Shown here: piece after piece, positions 37,875 through 46,686 of the stretch
How the letters are laid out: each line of letters starts with the position of its first letter
Numbering within the stretch: the stretch's first letter is position 1
DNA from: Acinetobacter sp. ANC 4173
Lineage (GTDB): Bacteria > Pseudomonadota > Gammaproteobacteria > Pseudomonadales > Moraxellaceae
Assembly: GCF_004331255.1 (NCBI RefSeq)
Contig: NZ_SJOF01000002.1
Location: 186,001 to 250,000 of the forward strand
Direction: 5' to 3'
Length of the DNA stretch: 64,000 bases
The notes under the pieces: generated by a model
Databases searched by the model: none
What the model was told of the DNA's origin: nothing
The model's input: only the letters and a program-made list of their open reading frames with translations
Made by a program: the position numbers and the translations under genes

Positions 37875-38975
37875 ATGGCTTCGACCTCTTCTTCCTCAAA
37901 CATCTCACTGCAACAGCTTGATCTTCAAGAGCTAAAAACATGGATCAAAACGCAGGCTTTAGACTTGGGTTTTGCTGATTGTGTCATTGCCAAACCAGAT
38001 GCTCAAGCAGAATTAGAACGTTTTAAAGAATATTTAAAGCGTGGTTATCATGCAGATATGACTTATCTTGAAGAAAATTTGGACAAACGTGCCGACCCAA
38101 CGCTACTGGTTCCAGGCACTCGTAGCATTATTTGTGTTCGGATGAACTATTTAGTAGAAACCCCAAAACCACGTTATGTTCCCAATGAACCGAATGCCGC
38201 CATTATTGCGCGTTATGCACGTGGGCGGGATTATCATAAAATTATGCGCGGGCGTCTTAAAACGCTAGCAACACGGATTCGTGAGCGTGTCGGAGAGTTT
38301 GAGTCCCGCCCTTTTGCAGATTCCGCACCCATTTTTGAAAAGTCTTTGGCAGAAAATGCTGGTATGGGCTGGACAGGCAAACATACTTTACTTATTCATA
38401 AAAAATCAGGTTCATTTTTTGTTTTAGGGGAATTGTTTACTTCTCTTGATTTACCTTTTGATGGTCCGACCACGAAGCATTGTGGCTCCTGTACAGCTTG
38501 TATTGATATCTGCCCGACACAAGCGATTGTCGAACCCTATATGCTCGATGCACGTAAATGTATTGCTTATTTAACCATTGAATACAAAGGCATTATTCCC
38601 GAAGAATTAAGACGTGGAATCGGCAATCGGGTTTTTGGCTGTGATGACTGTCAGCTCATTTGCCCTTGGAACAGCTTTGCGCAAAAAGCCAGTATCGAAG
38701 ATTTTAATCCACGCCATGATCTAGATCAGGTCACTTTATTAGATTTATGGCACTGGGATGAAGCAACTTTTTTAACCAATACCGAAGGCAGCCCAATACG
38801 GCGCACAGGCTACCAAAGCTTTATGCGCAATATTGCGATTGGTTTAGGAAATGCACCATTTTCTAGCTTAATTCTACAAACTTTGCACGAAACTCGTCAC
38901 TTGCATGATGATATTGTGCAAGTCCATATTGATTGGGCTATTCAAGAACAATTGATTAAATTTCAAACAATTTAA
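37875..38975 (+). CDS. queG: Epoxyqueuosine reductase QueG
   Basis: Reduces epoxyqueuosine to queuosine in tRNA, the last step of queuosine synthesis. The 366-residue protein has the cobalamin-binding N-terminal half (SIICVRMNYL, ARGRDYHKIM) and two [4Fe-4S] clusters: CGSCTACIDICPTQAI and CDDCQLICPWN. The ATG at 37875 is chosen; an upstream frame to 37848 would overlap nnr. The start lies 21 bases from that of nnr, so the two promoters must overlap the opposite coding starts or be very compact. Confidence 0.95.
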   Translation: MASTSSSSNISLQQLDLQELKTWIKTQALDLGFADCVIAKPDAQAELERFKEYLKRGYHADMTYLEENLDKRADPTLLVPGTRSIICVRMNYLVETPKPRYVPNEPNAAIIARYARGRDYHKIMRGRLKTLATRIRERVGEFESRPFADSAPIFEKSLAENAGMGWTGKHTLLIHKKSGSFFVLGELFTSLDLPFDGPTTKHCGSCTACIDICPTQAIVEPYMLDARKCIAYLTIEYKGIIPEELRRGIGNRVFGCDDCQLICPWNSFAQKASIEDFNPRHDLDQVTLLDLWHWDEATFLTNTEGSPIRRTGYQSFMRNIAIGLGNAPFSSLILQTLHETRHLHDDIVQVHIDWAIQEQLIKFQTI

Positions 38976-39001
38976 AGTCATTAGTCCGTTATTAATAAAG
39001 A

Positions 39002-39031
39002 AACTTTGCATATCCAGTTCTTTGCAAAGTT
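39002..39031 (+). terminator. Terminator of queG
   Basis: AACTTTGCA and TGCAAAGTT, 9-base arms with a 12-base loop, followed by ATTGTTTTAT. It lies 27 bases after the queG stop. Confidence 0.75.
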
Positions 39032-39225
39032 ATTGTTTTATAAAAAGGATAGTTACTTGTTTGGCGCAAAATCTATTGAACCAAATAAAAACTTTGCATG
39101 GAATATTCACTAAAAATAGCTGACTTTGTGACTAAAACTTGCATCTAATCGCTCATTACATCGACCTTTTTTAATCGTCAGATACCATAAGTTTTGGTTT
39201 TTTTTGCCTTTGGTTTTGGCACGAA

Positions 39226-39259
39226 ATCTGTATTATAAAAGCCAATAAAGAATACAGAT
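39226..39259. promoter_or_regulatory. Inverted repeat at the bioB promoter (candidate biotin operator)
   Basis: ATCTGTATT and AATACAGAT are perfect 9-base arms separated by 16 bases. The left arm overlaps a likely -10 (TATTAT or TATAAA), and the right arm ends 15 bases before the bioB ATG. A long dyad with a 14-16 base spacer is the layout of BirA boxes, although the arm sequence differs from the usual GTTAAC type. Confidence 0.6.
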
Positions 39260-39274
39260 GATGGACTTCCTAGA

Positions 39275-40264
39275 ATGACTGTACGTAATGATTGGACGCG
39301 TGAAGAAATTCAAGCTTTATATGAACAACCTTTTTTAGACTTGGTTTTCCAAGCTCAGAAAGTTCATCGTGAGCATTTCGATGCCAATACCATTCAAGTC
39401 AGCACTTTATTATCAATTAAAACAGGCAAATGCCCTGAAGATTGCAAATACTGCTCTCAATCTGCACGTTATGATTCAAAACTAGAAGCAGAAAAGCGTA
39501 TTGCTGTAGACAAAGTCATTAGCGAAGCCAAAGAAGCCTTAGAGTCTGGTTCTTCACGCTTCTGTATGGGGGCTGCATGGCGTAACCCACACGAGCGCGA
39601 TATGCCTTATGTACTAGAAATGGTTCGTGAAGTAAAAGCTTTAGGTTTAGAAACTTGCATGACTTTAGGCATGTTAAACCAGTCTCAGGCTGAACGCTTA
39701 AAAGATGCTGGACTCGATTACTATAACCACAACCTTGATACTTCACGTGAGTATTATTCAAATATCATCAGTACCCGTACTTTCGATGATCGTTTAAATA
39801 CACTTGAATATGTACGCGGTGCAGGCATGAAAGTGTGTAGTGGTGGTATTGTTGGTTTGGGTGAAGACACTGCCGATCGTATTGGTCTATTACTTGAACT
39901 TGCAACATTACCTATTCACCCAGAATCAGTGCCAATTAACATGCTGGTTCCAATTGAAGGCACGCCATTGGCAGATGTAGAAAAGCTCGATGTGACTGAA
40001 TGGATTCGTACCATTGCTGTTGCACGTATCATTATGCCAAAAAGCTATATTCGTCTTTCTGCAGGTCGTGAATCTTTATCTGATTCGGACCAAGCATTGG
40101 CATTTATGGCAGGTGCAAACTCACTGTTTTCTGGTGAAAAATTACTGACTACGCCAAATGCGGGTGAAGGTCGCGACAAACAGTTATTTAATAAATTAGG
40201 TTTAGTTGCTGAAAAAGCAAAACCGACTGTTTCTGAACTTTCAGTAGATGCAATGGCAGGCTAA
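39275..40264 (+). CDS. bioB: Biotin synthase BioB
   Basis: Radical SAM enzyme of 329 residues inserting sulfur into dethiobiotin. The SAM-cluster cysteines are Cys53, Cys57 and Cys60 (CPEDCKYC). The [2Fe-2S] ligands lie in the later strands ([30 protein letters not shown]), with Arg in RLSAGRESL. Length and motifs are canonical. It stands alone, with no bioADFC nearby. It has its own terminator and an inverted repeat over the promoter that suggests biotin control. Confidence 0.96.
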   Translation: MTVRNDWTREEIQALYEQPFLDLVFQAQKVHREHFDANTIQVSTLLSIKTGKCPEDCKYCSQSARYDSKLEAEKRIAVDKVISEAKEALESGSSRFCMGAAWRNPHERDMPYVLEMVREVKALGLETCMTLGMLNQSQAERLKDAGLDYYNHNLDTSREYYSNIISTRTFDDRLNTLEYVRGAGMKVCSGGIVGLGEDTADRIGLLLELATLPIHPESVPINMLVPIEGTPLADVEKLDVTEWIRTIAVARIIMPKSYIRLSAGRESLSDSDQALAFMAGANSLFSGEKLLTTPNAGEGRDKQLFNKLGLVAEKAKPTVSELSVDAMAG

Positions 40265-40293
40265 TAAGCCTTCTCAAGTTGTTAATCTGAATC

Positions 40294-40320
40294 AAATGCC
40301 AATTCTATGAATTGGCATTT
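40294..40320 (+). terminator. Terminator of bioB
   Basis: AAATGCCAATTC and GAATTGGCATTT, perfect 12-base arms with a 3-base loop, followed by TTATTTG. It also lies beyond the stop of the next gene's opposite strand end. Confidence 0.9.
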
Positions 40321-40376
40321 TTATTTGTATTCCAATTAAGATTTTTATACTACTGGCTCAATGAAGAATGAGCAGT

Positions 40377-40601
40377 TTAACCTGCAAAGTTATGTGCGGT
40401 AATCAGAATGCCATATTGTGCAGTTAGATAATCCCCTTTTCGAATAACATCGGCACCGTTGGCGTGGAAAACCGTTAGCTGTTCGGCTACTGCATCATAT
40501 TCGAAACGTTCATAACAATCTTGATGATGGCATAACCATATGAGGGTATCTACCAACTGCTCATCGACAATATAGCTTTCTTTTTGAAAATCTTTAGACA
40601 T
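40377..40601 (-). CDS. Conserved-looking hypothetical protein, 74 residues
   Basis: Small soluble protein with no membrane segment. It contains LVDTLIWLCHHQDCYERFEYD, with two Cys and two His close together, then short strands (LTVFHANG, GDYLTAQYGILI). I recognise no domain. The ribosome binding site is weak. It is followed, tail to tail, by the bioB terminator. Composition and codon use look like those of neighbouring genes, so it is probably real. Confidence 0.55.
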   Translation of the reverse strand: MSKDFQKESYIVDEQLVDTLIWLCHHQDCYERFEYDAVAEQLTVFHANGADVIRKGDYLTAQYGILITAHNFAG

Positions 40602-40709
40602 GTTTGGTCGAAAAATAAAGTTAATGCCTTGTATTGTATCGGGCTTTAATCAAATTCGAGAAGCAATACAAAAAAAATTATCTAAAAAATAGCTGTCCTA
40701 GAATGTATA

Positions 40710-40740
40710 AAATCCGAAATGATTGACTCATTTCGGATTT
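40710..40740 (-). terminator. Terminator of the 39-residue microprotein gene
   Basis: AAATCCGAAATGA and TCATTTCGGATTT, perfect 13-base arms with a 5-base loop, starting 13 bases beyond the stop at 40754. Confidence 0.85.
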
Positions 40741-40753
40741 AACTAGAGCAATT

Positions 40754-40873
40754 CTAAGACGAAGAGGTCTTATTCTCGCCACATTTTCTGCATTCCAGAT
40801 GTTCACCTATTTCCTGCATTCGTTCATATTCATAAATGTGGAAACAAAGTAACTTTCTGAGTAGTTGAAACAT
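40754..40873 (-). CDS. 39-residue Cys/His microprotein (probable zinc knuckle)
   Basis: Very short gene supported by three signals: a strong AAGGAG 6 bases before the ATG at 40873, a perfect terminator 13 bases after the stop, and a conserved-looking product. The protein begins MFQLLRKLLCFHIYEYERMQ and continues with HLECRKCGENK before a Ser-rich end. Cys10, His12, Cys28 and Cys31 could form one zinc site; CxxCG near the C-terminus is typical of short zinc-knuckle proteins. Function is unknown. A 20-base near-palindrome lies 35 bases upstream. It stands alone between the 74-residue gene and the VIT gene. Confidence 0.65.
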   Translation of the reverse strand: MFQLLRKLLCFHIYEYERMQEIGEHLECRKCGENKTSSS

Positions 40874-40907
40874 TTTAAACTCCTTGTTTAATTTTTTTGT
40901 TTCATGC

Positions 40908-40927
40908 ATGTTTCAGTCCTGAAACAT
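40908..40927. promoter_or_regulatory. Near-perfect palindrome upstream of the microprotein gene
   Basis: ATGTTTCAGTCCTGAAACAT, with 9-base arms around TC. It lies 35 bases upstream of the microprotein ATG and could be an operator or a 5' leader hairpin. Confidence 0.55.
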
Positions 40928-41052
40928 CAATGCATCCAAGTGATCAAATGCATAGCATTATAATTATCACATTTTTATCGAATGGCAAATAATTAACACA
41001 AGCTTCAATTGCATTTCGTCGGAAAGTAAACTCATAGCATAGACATTAGTCG

Positions 41053-41754
41053 TTACGCGACATTCACATTAAACATTGAACCGATGGCACTGGTAATCAG
41101 CATAGCAAAGCATCCCCAAAACAACACTCTTAAAGCACCTTTCCAAATGGATGATCCTGCGGTATAGCTTGCTAATGCACCCAAGCTCACTAAAGCAAAA
41201 ATAGAAACGATCACAATCGCACTAGCTAAATAATCTTGTGGTGCCATAAGCACAGCCAACAATGGAATGGCTGCCCCAACTGAAAATGATAAAGCCGAAG
41301 ACAAAGCGGCTTGCACTGGTTTTGCTGCAGTCATTTCAATAATGCCAATTTCATCGCGGGCATGTGCTGCCAAAGAATCATGTGCTGTTAACTGAATTGC
41401 CACCTCGTGCGCCAATTTTTCATCTAAACCACGATGGATATAAATTTGTGTCAGTTCTCTTAATTCTTGTTCAGGATTATTCTCTAATTCACGTCGTTCA
41501 AGTGCTAAATCTGCCTCTTCAATATCGGCTTGCGACTTAACCGAAATATATTCCCCCGCAGCCATAGATATCGCACCAGAAATCAAACCTGCTAAACACG
41601 TAATCAGAATGGTTTGTTGCCCTGCACCACTTGCCACAATACCAATTACCAGACTGGTGACTGAAATTATGCCATCATTCGCTCCTAAAACTGCCGCACG
41701 CAACCAACCCGTTTTTTCTAAATTATGTTTCTCTAAATGTATAGACCTTCTCAT
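41053..41754 (-). CDS. VIT1/CCC1-family transporter
   Basis: Inner-membrane protein of 233 residues with five helices. The N-terminal signature GWLRAAVLGANDGIISVTSLVIG and the next SGAISMAAGEYISVKSQ are those of the VIT1/CCC1 family, which moves Fe2+ or Mn2+ out of the cytoplasm. A cytoplasmic acidic segment (ADIEEADLALERRELE) follows helix 2 and would be the metal-binding helical part. I prefer the ATG at 41754 to the TTG at 41766. It stands alone. The substrate metal is inferred from the family. Confidence 0.85.
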   Translation of the reverse strand: MRRSIHLEKHNLEKTGWLRAAVLGANDGIISVTSLVIGIVASGAGQQTILITCLAGLISGAISMAAGEYISVKSQADIEEADLALERRELENNPEQELRELTQIYIHRGLDEKLAHEVAIQLTAHDSLAAHARDEIGIIEMTAAKPVQAALSSALSFSVGAAIPLLAVLMAPQDYLASAIVIVSIFALVSLGALASYTAGSSIWKGALRVLFWGCFAMLITSAIGSMFNVNVA

Positions 41755-41953
41755 CAACGCTCTCAACTTGATTTTTTATTCATGCCACATAAATACCGAT
41801 ATTAAACCAATATTCTTAATCCGCACTTAACTCAAGCATTCGATTTACAAAAACTTTTTTAAACCCACTTTTCTAGTGAGCACGATGTACTCAAAATTAA
41901 GCGCATAACCATCAACGGGACTATGTGTCCTCTATGCAAATTAGGTTCTTCTT

Positions 41954-43414
41954 TTAATAACTCCCAGTACTCACGCCTTGGTCATTCACTTGGCGTGCTT
42001 TACCCGTTTCAGTATTCAGCACGGTAAATTCAATTCTACGATTTTTAAACTGCCCCTCTGGCGTACTATTTTCAGCAATGGGTTTTTCAGCACCCATCCC
42101 TACAGCTTGCAATTTAGCTGGATCAACCCCTTTTTTAATTAAATAATCCATAACTGCTTGAGCACGTTTCACTGAAAGTTCTTTATTGTCTTGTGCAGTA
42201 CCTACGTTATCCGTATGCCCTTCTATCACCAAATGAACTTGCGGTGCACGCCGAATTAACGCTGCTGCTTGATCCAGAATAGATTGATTAATTTTAGGAA
42301 TTTCGCTTGAGTGAGGTTCAAAATTGATGATTTGTAAATTTAAAGCCGTTGCTACATCTAAGGCACTTACATGTTCTGGATTTAAACTCGCCAGTGCTTT
42401 TTCAGCACTACTAACACTACTTCCTACAGCTTGATTTACATCTAAAGGCTGCTGCGTCACTATTTGCATATTTTTGACTAACGGTTGGATTTTTTGGGCA
42501 AGCTCGGTCGCAACTGCATTAGTTTTAGCTTGAATCGACAATTGATCACCCATCCAAGTCATTGAAACATTCGGTGTTCCTTTTATCATTTTCAACACAC
42601 TGGGAATTGCCTCCTGATCAATCAAAGTTTTATGAAATTGACTATTATCATCGACCCCACATCCGACAGGATGAGTAAATATCTGTTTCACTTCCGTTTG
42701 TAAAATATCAATATAAGACTTGTTAGATGTAAAAATTTGACAGGTGACCAACATCCCATCCTGTCCAGTGGTTAACTGAAATTTTGCTGGTTGACTGGCA
42801 ATATTCGTATTCTCTACCACTGAGTTAGATTGTTCATCACGGCTACACATTTTAAAAAGTAAAGCGCAGATTACCCCCAATACAACAATAAATAAAACGG
42901 GTATCCACCACCGGCTTTGCTTTTTTGCACCAATATAAGAAGCATTACTTAGGCTTTGATTTAGAGTTTGACCAACTAGTGTATTTACACCTAGTGCGGC
43001 AAGTAGTGGTTTAGCCCACAAAGGTAAAGCTACGGCAATGTCCGTATTGTGATTAAGTAAAAAATGCTCTATGGCATGCTGATCATTTGAACCGGCTTGT
43101 GTCTCTAAAACCCCCAAAGTCGGTGCAATCGCATTGTTCAAGGTTTCTTCAATTTCAGATGGTGGTGCGGTCGCACCAATTGCTTCAATAAATTTTTCTT
43201 TGAGCGATTGATGTGTCTTAAAAAGATCACTCAATCTGGGATTAAGATGGTTCTGTAACTCCGTAATATGATCTGGTTTTTCTTTTAATAAACTGAGTAA
43301 AATCGGATAAAAATTATCTAGGGCATGTTTCTTTTCCAGCAAATGCTCTGTCTCAGATTGTAAAACTATAGGTGTGACTTGTTGCTGTAGTAATTCAATG
43401 ATATTGGTCAGCAT
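41954..43414 (-). CDS. OmpA-domain protein with internal membrane helix
   Basis: A 486-residue protein without a signal peptide. Residues 1-165 are helical and cytoplasmic if the single membrane helix (169-188, WWIPVLFIVVLGVICALLFK) is inserted in the usual way. The periplasmic part follows, ending in an OmpA-like peptidoglycan-binding domain (about 358-475). That domain contains NFEPHSSEI, the Asp of EGHTDNVGTA and the Arg of KNRRIEFTV, the two residues that hold diaminopimelate. So it would tie the inner membrane to the cell wall. It is related to MotB/PdsO-like layouts but has no flagellar partner. The N-terminal domain is not recognised. It is monocistronic. Confidence 0.82.
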   Translation of the reverse strand: MLTNIIELLQQQVTPIVLQSETEHLLEKKHALDNFYPILLSLLKEKPDHITELQNHLNPRLSDLFKTHQSLKEKFIEAIGATAPPSEIEETLNNAIAPTLGVLETQAGSNDQHAIEHFLLNHNTDIAVALPLWAKPLLAALGVNTLVGQTLNQSLSNASYIGAKKQSRWWIPVLFIVVLGVICALLFKMCSRDEQSNSVVENTNIASQPAKFQLTTGQDGMLVTCQIFTSNKSYIDILQTEVKQIFTHPVGCGVDDNSQFHKTLIDQEAIPSVLKMIKGTPNVSMTWMGDQLSIQAKTNAVATELAQKIQPLVKNMQIVTQQPLDVNQAVGSSVSSAEKALASLNPEHVSALDVATALNLQIINFEPHSSEIPKINQSILDQAAALIRRAPQVHLVIEGHTDNVGTAQDNKELSVKRAQAVMDYLIKKGVDPAKLQAVGMGAEKPIAENSTPEGQFKNRRIEFTVLNTETGKARQVNDQGVSTGSY

Positions 43415-43531
43415 TTCCTGCCCTCTTATTCTTTTGTTGTTTTATTAAGTTAGTTTATATGTTCAATTTTTATACAGTGTAAATTATTGTATTTTCTACA
43501 ACCCTTGATCCATCTCAAATTTTTAGGCATA

Positions 43532-43557
43532 AAAAAGCCAGCGATTGCTGGCTTTTT
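43532..43557 (-). terminator. Terminator of the pyrB-pyrC' operon
   Basis: AAAAAGCCAGC and GCTGGCTTTTT, 11-base arms with a GATT loop, 15 bases after the pyrC' stop. Confidence 0.92.
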
Positions 43558-43571
43558 ATAACACTCAAAAA

Positions 43572-44807
43572 TTAAGCATGAAAAGTTTGCAGTACTTTTC
43601 CTGTTAAAGTCTGATTAATTAATGGCGTATTTTTACCTTGTGAAAGAATACTCTCTTTGGTTAAGGTCCACTCAAGTTCTGGGTCAACCAATACCCATCC
43701 CGCTTCTTTTACCCAACGCTCTTGCATATTGGCAACTTTGGCTGGTGCTAAAGTCACTTTCTCCACCCATTCTAAAGGCGTAAATAAACCTTCTTTCACC
43801 AATTGCACCCCTAAAGAGACATAGGTATCAAATGCAGTAAAACCAGGTTCAGTTTCTGCAAATGGTGCCATTTTTGCCGAGCTGCTTAATGGTTCATGAT
43901 GAGTACAAATCGCATCAATTACACCATCTTTTACACCTTGGCGTAAACGCTCTTGATCTTTTTCAGAACGTAGTGGTGGACGCACGTGCGCTAACGCATT
44001 AAAACCATCAATCAAGCGATCTGTTAAGTGTAGTTGATGCATTGCCACATCGGCAGTAACTGGTAAGCCCTTTTCTTTGGCAATTTTGATTAACTCCACA
44101 GAAGCGCCACATGACAACAAACTAAAATGTGCATGCACGCCCGTGGCTTCAATCATGAGTAAATATTTAGCAATCGCAACGGTTTCTGCCAACGCAGGAA
44201 TCATTGGTAAACCTTGACGTGATGCAATAAAACCTTCGTGTACACAGCCATCTTTGGCCAGTTGTGGTTCTTCTGCATAGAACACAACGGTTAAACCGAG
44301 ACCTGCTGCGTATTCCAAAGTTCGAAGAACGACATCATCATTGGCAAAAGATGCATTCGCATTTGAAACAGCAGTACAGCCACCTTTTTTCAAAGCCGCC
44401 ATGTTCGCAGGTTGTTGACCTTTTAAACCTTGGGTTTGCGCACCAATTACCTGAAGGTAAATCCCCCCATCTAACATGGCTTTTTCAACCAAACCATGAA
44501 TTAAAGCCCCATTGTCTTGCACAATCGGTTTTGAATCTGGTGGCGTAAACACATGCAGAATACCATTCTCACGTGCTGCACGACCTTCAGACTTGAGCGT
44601 ACCATGCTGCTGCTGACCTGGCTCACGTAAACGCGCACACAAATCGACCATGGTTGGCATTAACCATTTGCCTTGACCATCCAGAGTTGTTTCAACGTGT
44701 TCAGAAGCAGCTACCAATTTACCCTGCTCTAAATAAACAGTTTGCACCAAATCAGTTTGCTGAATTGGGTCTAAGACACGGACATTTTCAATTTTTACAA
44801 TACTCAT
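43572..44807 (-). CDS. pyrC': Non-catalytic dihydroorotase homologue (PyrC'/PyrX type)
   Basis: A 411-residue amidohydrolase-fold protein related to dihydroorotase but lacking its active site. The metal-binding HxH is replaced by Cys57-Ala-Arg59 in VDLCARLREPG. The catalytic Asp context becomes THHEP near residue 300. In Pseudomonas such a homologue forms part of the aspartate carbamoyltransferase holoenzyme and is needed for its assembly, not for dihydroorotase activity. The gene begins 9 bases after the pyrB stop on the same strand, just as there, which strongly supports that structural role. An active dihydroorotase must be encoded elsewhere. Confidence 0.9.
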   Translation of the reverse strand: MSIVKIENVRVLDPIQQTDLVQTVYLEQGKLVAASEHVETTLDGQGKWLMPTMVDLCARLREPGQQQHGTLKSEGRAARENGILHVFTPPDSKPIVQDNGALIHGLVEKAMLDGGIYLQVIGAQTQGLKGQQPANMAALKKGGCTAVSNANASFANDDVVLRTLEYAAGLGLTVVFYAEEPQLAKDGCVHEGFIASRQGLPMIPALAETVAIAKYLLMIEATGVHAHFSLLSCGASVELIKIAKEKGLPVTADVAMHQLHLTDRLIDGFNALAHVRPPLRSEKDQERLRQGVKDGVIDAICTHHEPLSSSAKMAPFAETEPGFTAFDTYVSLGVQLVKEGLFTPLEWVEKVTLAPAKVANMQERWVKEAGWVLVDPELEWTLTKESILSQGKNTPLINQTLTGKVLQTFHA

Positions 44808-44816
44808 GGCTTTTTC

Positions 44817-45833
44817 TTATCCCGCAATTGCTTCTAATAAACCTTGTTCTTGCAACTGACCTTGCATTGAAAGCGCTAAGACAGCCATACGCACCGCAAT
44901 ACCATTCGTGACCTGATTTAAAATCACTGATTGTGGACCATCTGCAATGCTGGAATCGATTTCCACACCACGGTTCATAGGCCCTGGATGCATCACGATA
45001 CAATCAGGCTTCGCCAATGCTAAACGTTCTTTGTTCAAACCAAACATTTTGTAGAATTCAGACTGTGAAGACAGCGCTGGCGAATCAATCCGTTCATTTT
45101 GAATACGCAGGGTAATGATCACATCACAATCCTTCACGCCTTCATCCATTTTGTTAAATAGACGAACGCCTGCCCCATATTCTTCAAAACCATAAGGTAA
45201 TAATGTATTCGGAGCAATCACACGAATATCTTTACAACCTAAAGTTTGTAAAGCAGCAACATCTGAACGTGCCACACGTGAATGTTTAATATCACCAATA
45301 ATCGCCACACTCATGTCTTCAAATGGCTTTTTGGTTTCACGGCGAATGGTTAACATGTCTAACATGGCTTGTGTAGGATGCGCATGACGTCCGTCACCTG
45401 CATTGATGATCGCAACATGCGGACAAACCGTCTGAGCAATAAAATGTGCAGCACCCGAAGATGAATGACGAACCACAAAAATGTCCGCCGCCATTGCCTC
45501 TAAATTCCAAAGTGTATCGCGTAAAGTTTCACCCTTAGACGTACTTGAACGTGCAATATCAATATTCAGGACATTGGCCGATAATCTTTTTGCTGCTGCT
45601 TCAAAGGTAGTACGGGTACGCGTGGAATTTTCAAAAAACAGGTTCATCACCGTACGACCTTCAAGTAGGTTGTTGGTAATCAGCTGATTTTGGTCATTAA
45701 AAAAGGACTGCGCAGTGTCCAATATTTTAGTGAGTGTGGCTTTCGATAGCCCTTCGATGGTCAGGAAATGTTTTAAATTTCCATCTTTATTGAGTTGAAT
45801 CTGACTCGGAGTATGCAATGCCGCCAAGTGCAT
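44817..45833 (-). CDS. pyrB: Aspartate carbamoyltransferase catalytic subunit PyrB
   Basis: First committed step of pyrimidine synthesis: carbamoyl phosphate plus aspartate to carbamoylaspartate. The 338-residue protein has the carbamoyl-phosphate site [13 protein letters not shown], the later HPTQAMLDM and [11 protein letters not shown]. It belongs to the class A form with an N-terminal extension used to join the dihydroorotase homologue. AAGGA lies 7 bases before the ATG. A perfect 17-base palindrome sits between the likely -10 and this ribosome binding site, pointing to transcriptional control. No leader peptide is evident. Confidence 0.95.
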   Translation of the reverse strand: MHLAALHTPSQIQLNKDGNLKHFLTIEGLSKATLTKILDTAQSFFNDQNQLITNNLLEGRTVMNLFFENSTRTRTTFEAAAKRLSANVLNIDIARSSTSKGETLRDTLWNLEAMAADIFVVRHSSSGAAHFIAQTVCPHVAIINAGDGRHAHPTQAMLDMLTIRRETKKPFEDMSVAIIGDIKHSRVARSDVAALQTLGCKDIRVIAPNTLLPYGFEEYGAGVRLFNKMDEGVKDCDVIITLRIQNERIDSPALSSQSEFYKMFGLNKERLALAKPDCIVMHPGPMNRGVEIDSSIADGPQSVILNQVTNGIAVRMAVLALSMQGQLQEQGLLEAIAG

Positions 45834-45846
45834 GAGAGATTCCTTA

Positions 45847-45868
45847 TACGTTAAGTTAACGTATTATA
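45847..45868 (-). promoter_or_regulatory. pyrB -10 box overlapping a 17-base palindrome
   Basis: TATAAT (minus strand, 45863-45868) is followed at once by TACGTTAA-C-TTAACGTA (45847-45863), a perfect dyad covering the expected start of transcription and ending just before the ribosome binding site. No good -35 is seen, so an activator, or a repressor on the dyad, may act here. Confidence 0.55.
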
Positions 45869-46082
45869 CAGAAATCCCCCCAATTTGGCAGTTGAAGTTT
45901 TCGACACTCAACAGAAAATATGACGATATTTAAAATGACTTCTTATTTTCCTATGCGTTATTTCAATAAGATAATTTAAACAAAATTTAGCGCTGTAAAT
46001 GAGAACACCAATCATCATAAATTTAGCATTATAAGATGATTGGCTTGAATTACATGATCAGCAAACTATTTTGCGACATGAT

Positions 46083-46427
46083 TTAACGTAATGCACCAAT
46101 ATAGTGATGATGTACCTGAGCGCGATAAATTTCGTCCTCAGTGACCTCTTCTTCACGATACTGTGTCGGCTCAACCACAGTTTCAGCCACCACCTCTGGT
46201 TCAATCACTGTATCCAAATCCATGAAACTGCTTAGGCGTTCAGCCTGACGGACTAACTCTGCATCGCCCGTAGCGAATGCCAAATCAACCACATGTTTTG
46301 CATACGCCTTATTCTCCGTAAGGTACATAGCATCAATGACACGCCCAGAAACGCGGCGTAATCGCGTATAAATCAAAGTCGCAGCAGAAAAAGCCTCAGG
46401 ATGAGCAACAAATCCATGATTAGACAT
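46083..46427 (-). CDS. Hypothetical protein, 114 residues
   Basis: Soluble protein of 114 residues. The first half is helical and basic (SAATLIYTRLRRVSGRVIDAMY, KAYAKHVVDLAFATGDAELV). The second half is acidic, with a run of Glu and Val (VIEPEVVAETVVEPTQ). No domain is recognised. The ATG at 46427 has GGGGGA 9 bases upstream; a TTG at 46436 is less likely. It lies between pyrB and rlmL, divergent from rlmL, with no clear operon partner. Probably a lineage-specific gene. Confidence 0.65.
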   Translation of the reverse strand: MSNHGFVAHPEAFSAATLIYTRLRRVSGRVIDAMYLTENKAYAKHVVDLAFATGDAELVRQAERLSSFMDLDTVIEPEVVAETVVEPTQYREEEVTEDEIYRAQVHHHYIGALR

Positions 46428-46686
46428 CTCTTTCAATCCCCCAGTTTTATTTAATTTAATACGAATAATTCATTCACAACAGATTTAACAAATAAAGCCC
46501 AGCTTCATCCACATCGCTGTTGATACTCTTGGAGTAGCAAAATACATACCAATTTTTGAGAACCAGATCGTTAAAAGTGTATTTTTTTATGATCTGATTA
46601 TTCAAACAAGCAATTTAAAAAGCTTTCAAAGCCAAAATCAGTTAAACTTTGCAAAGTATTTTTTAAAATCTTGGTCTATCTAATTT

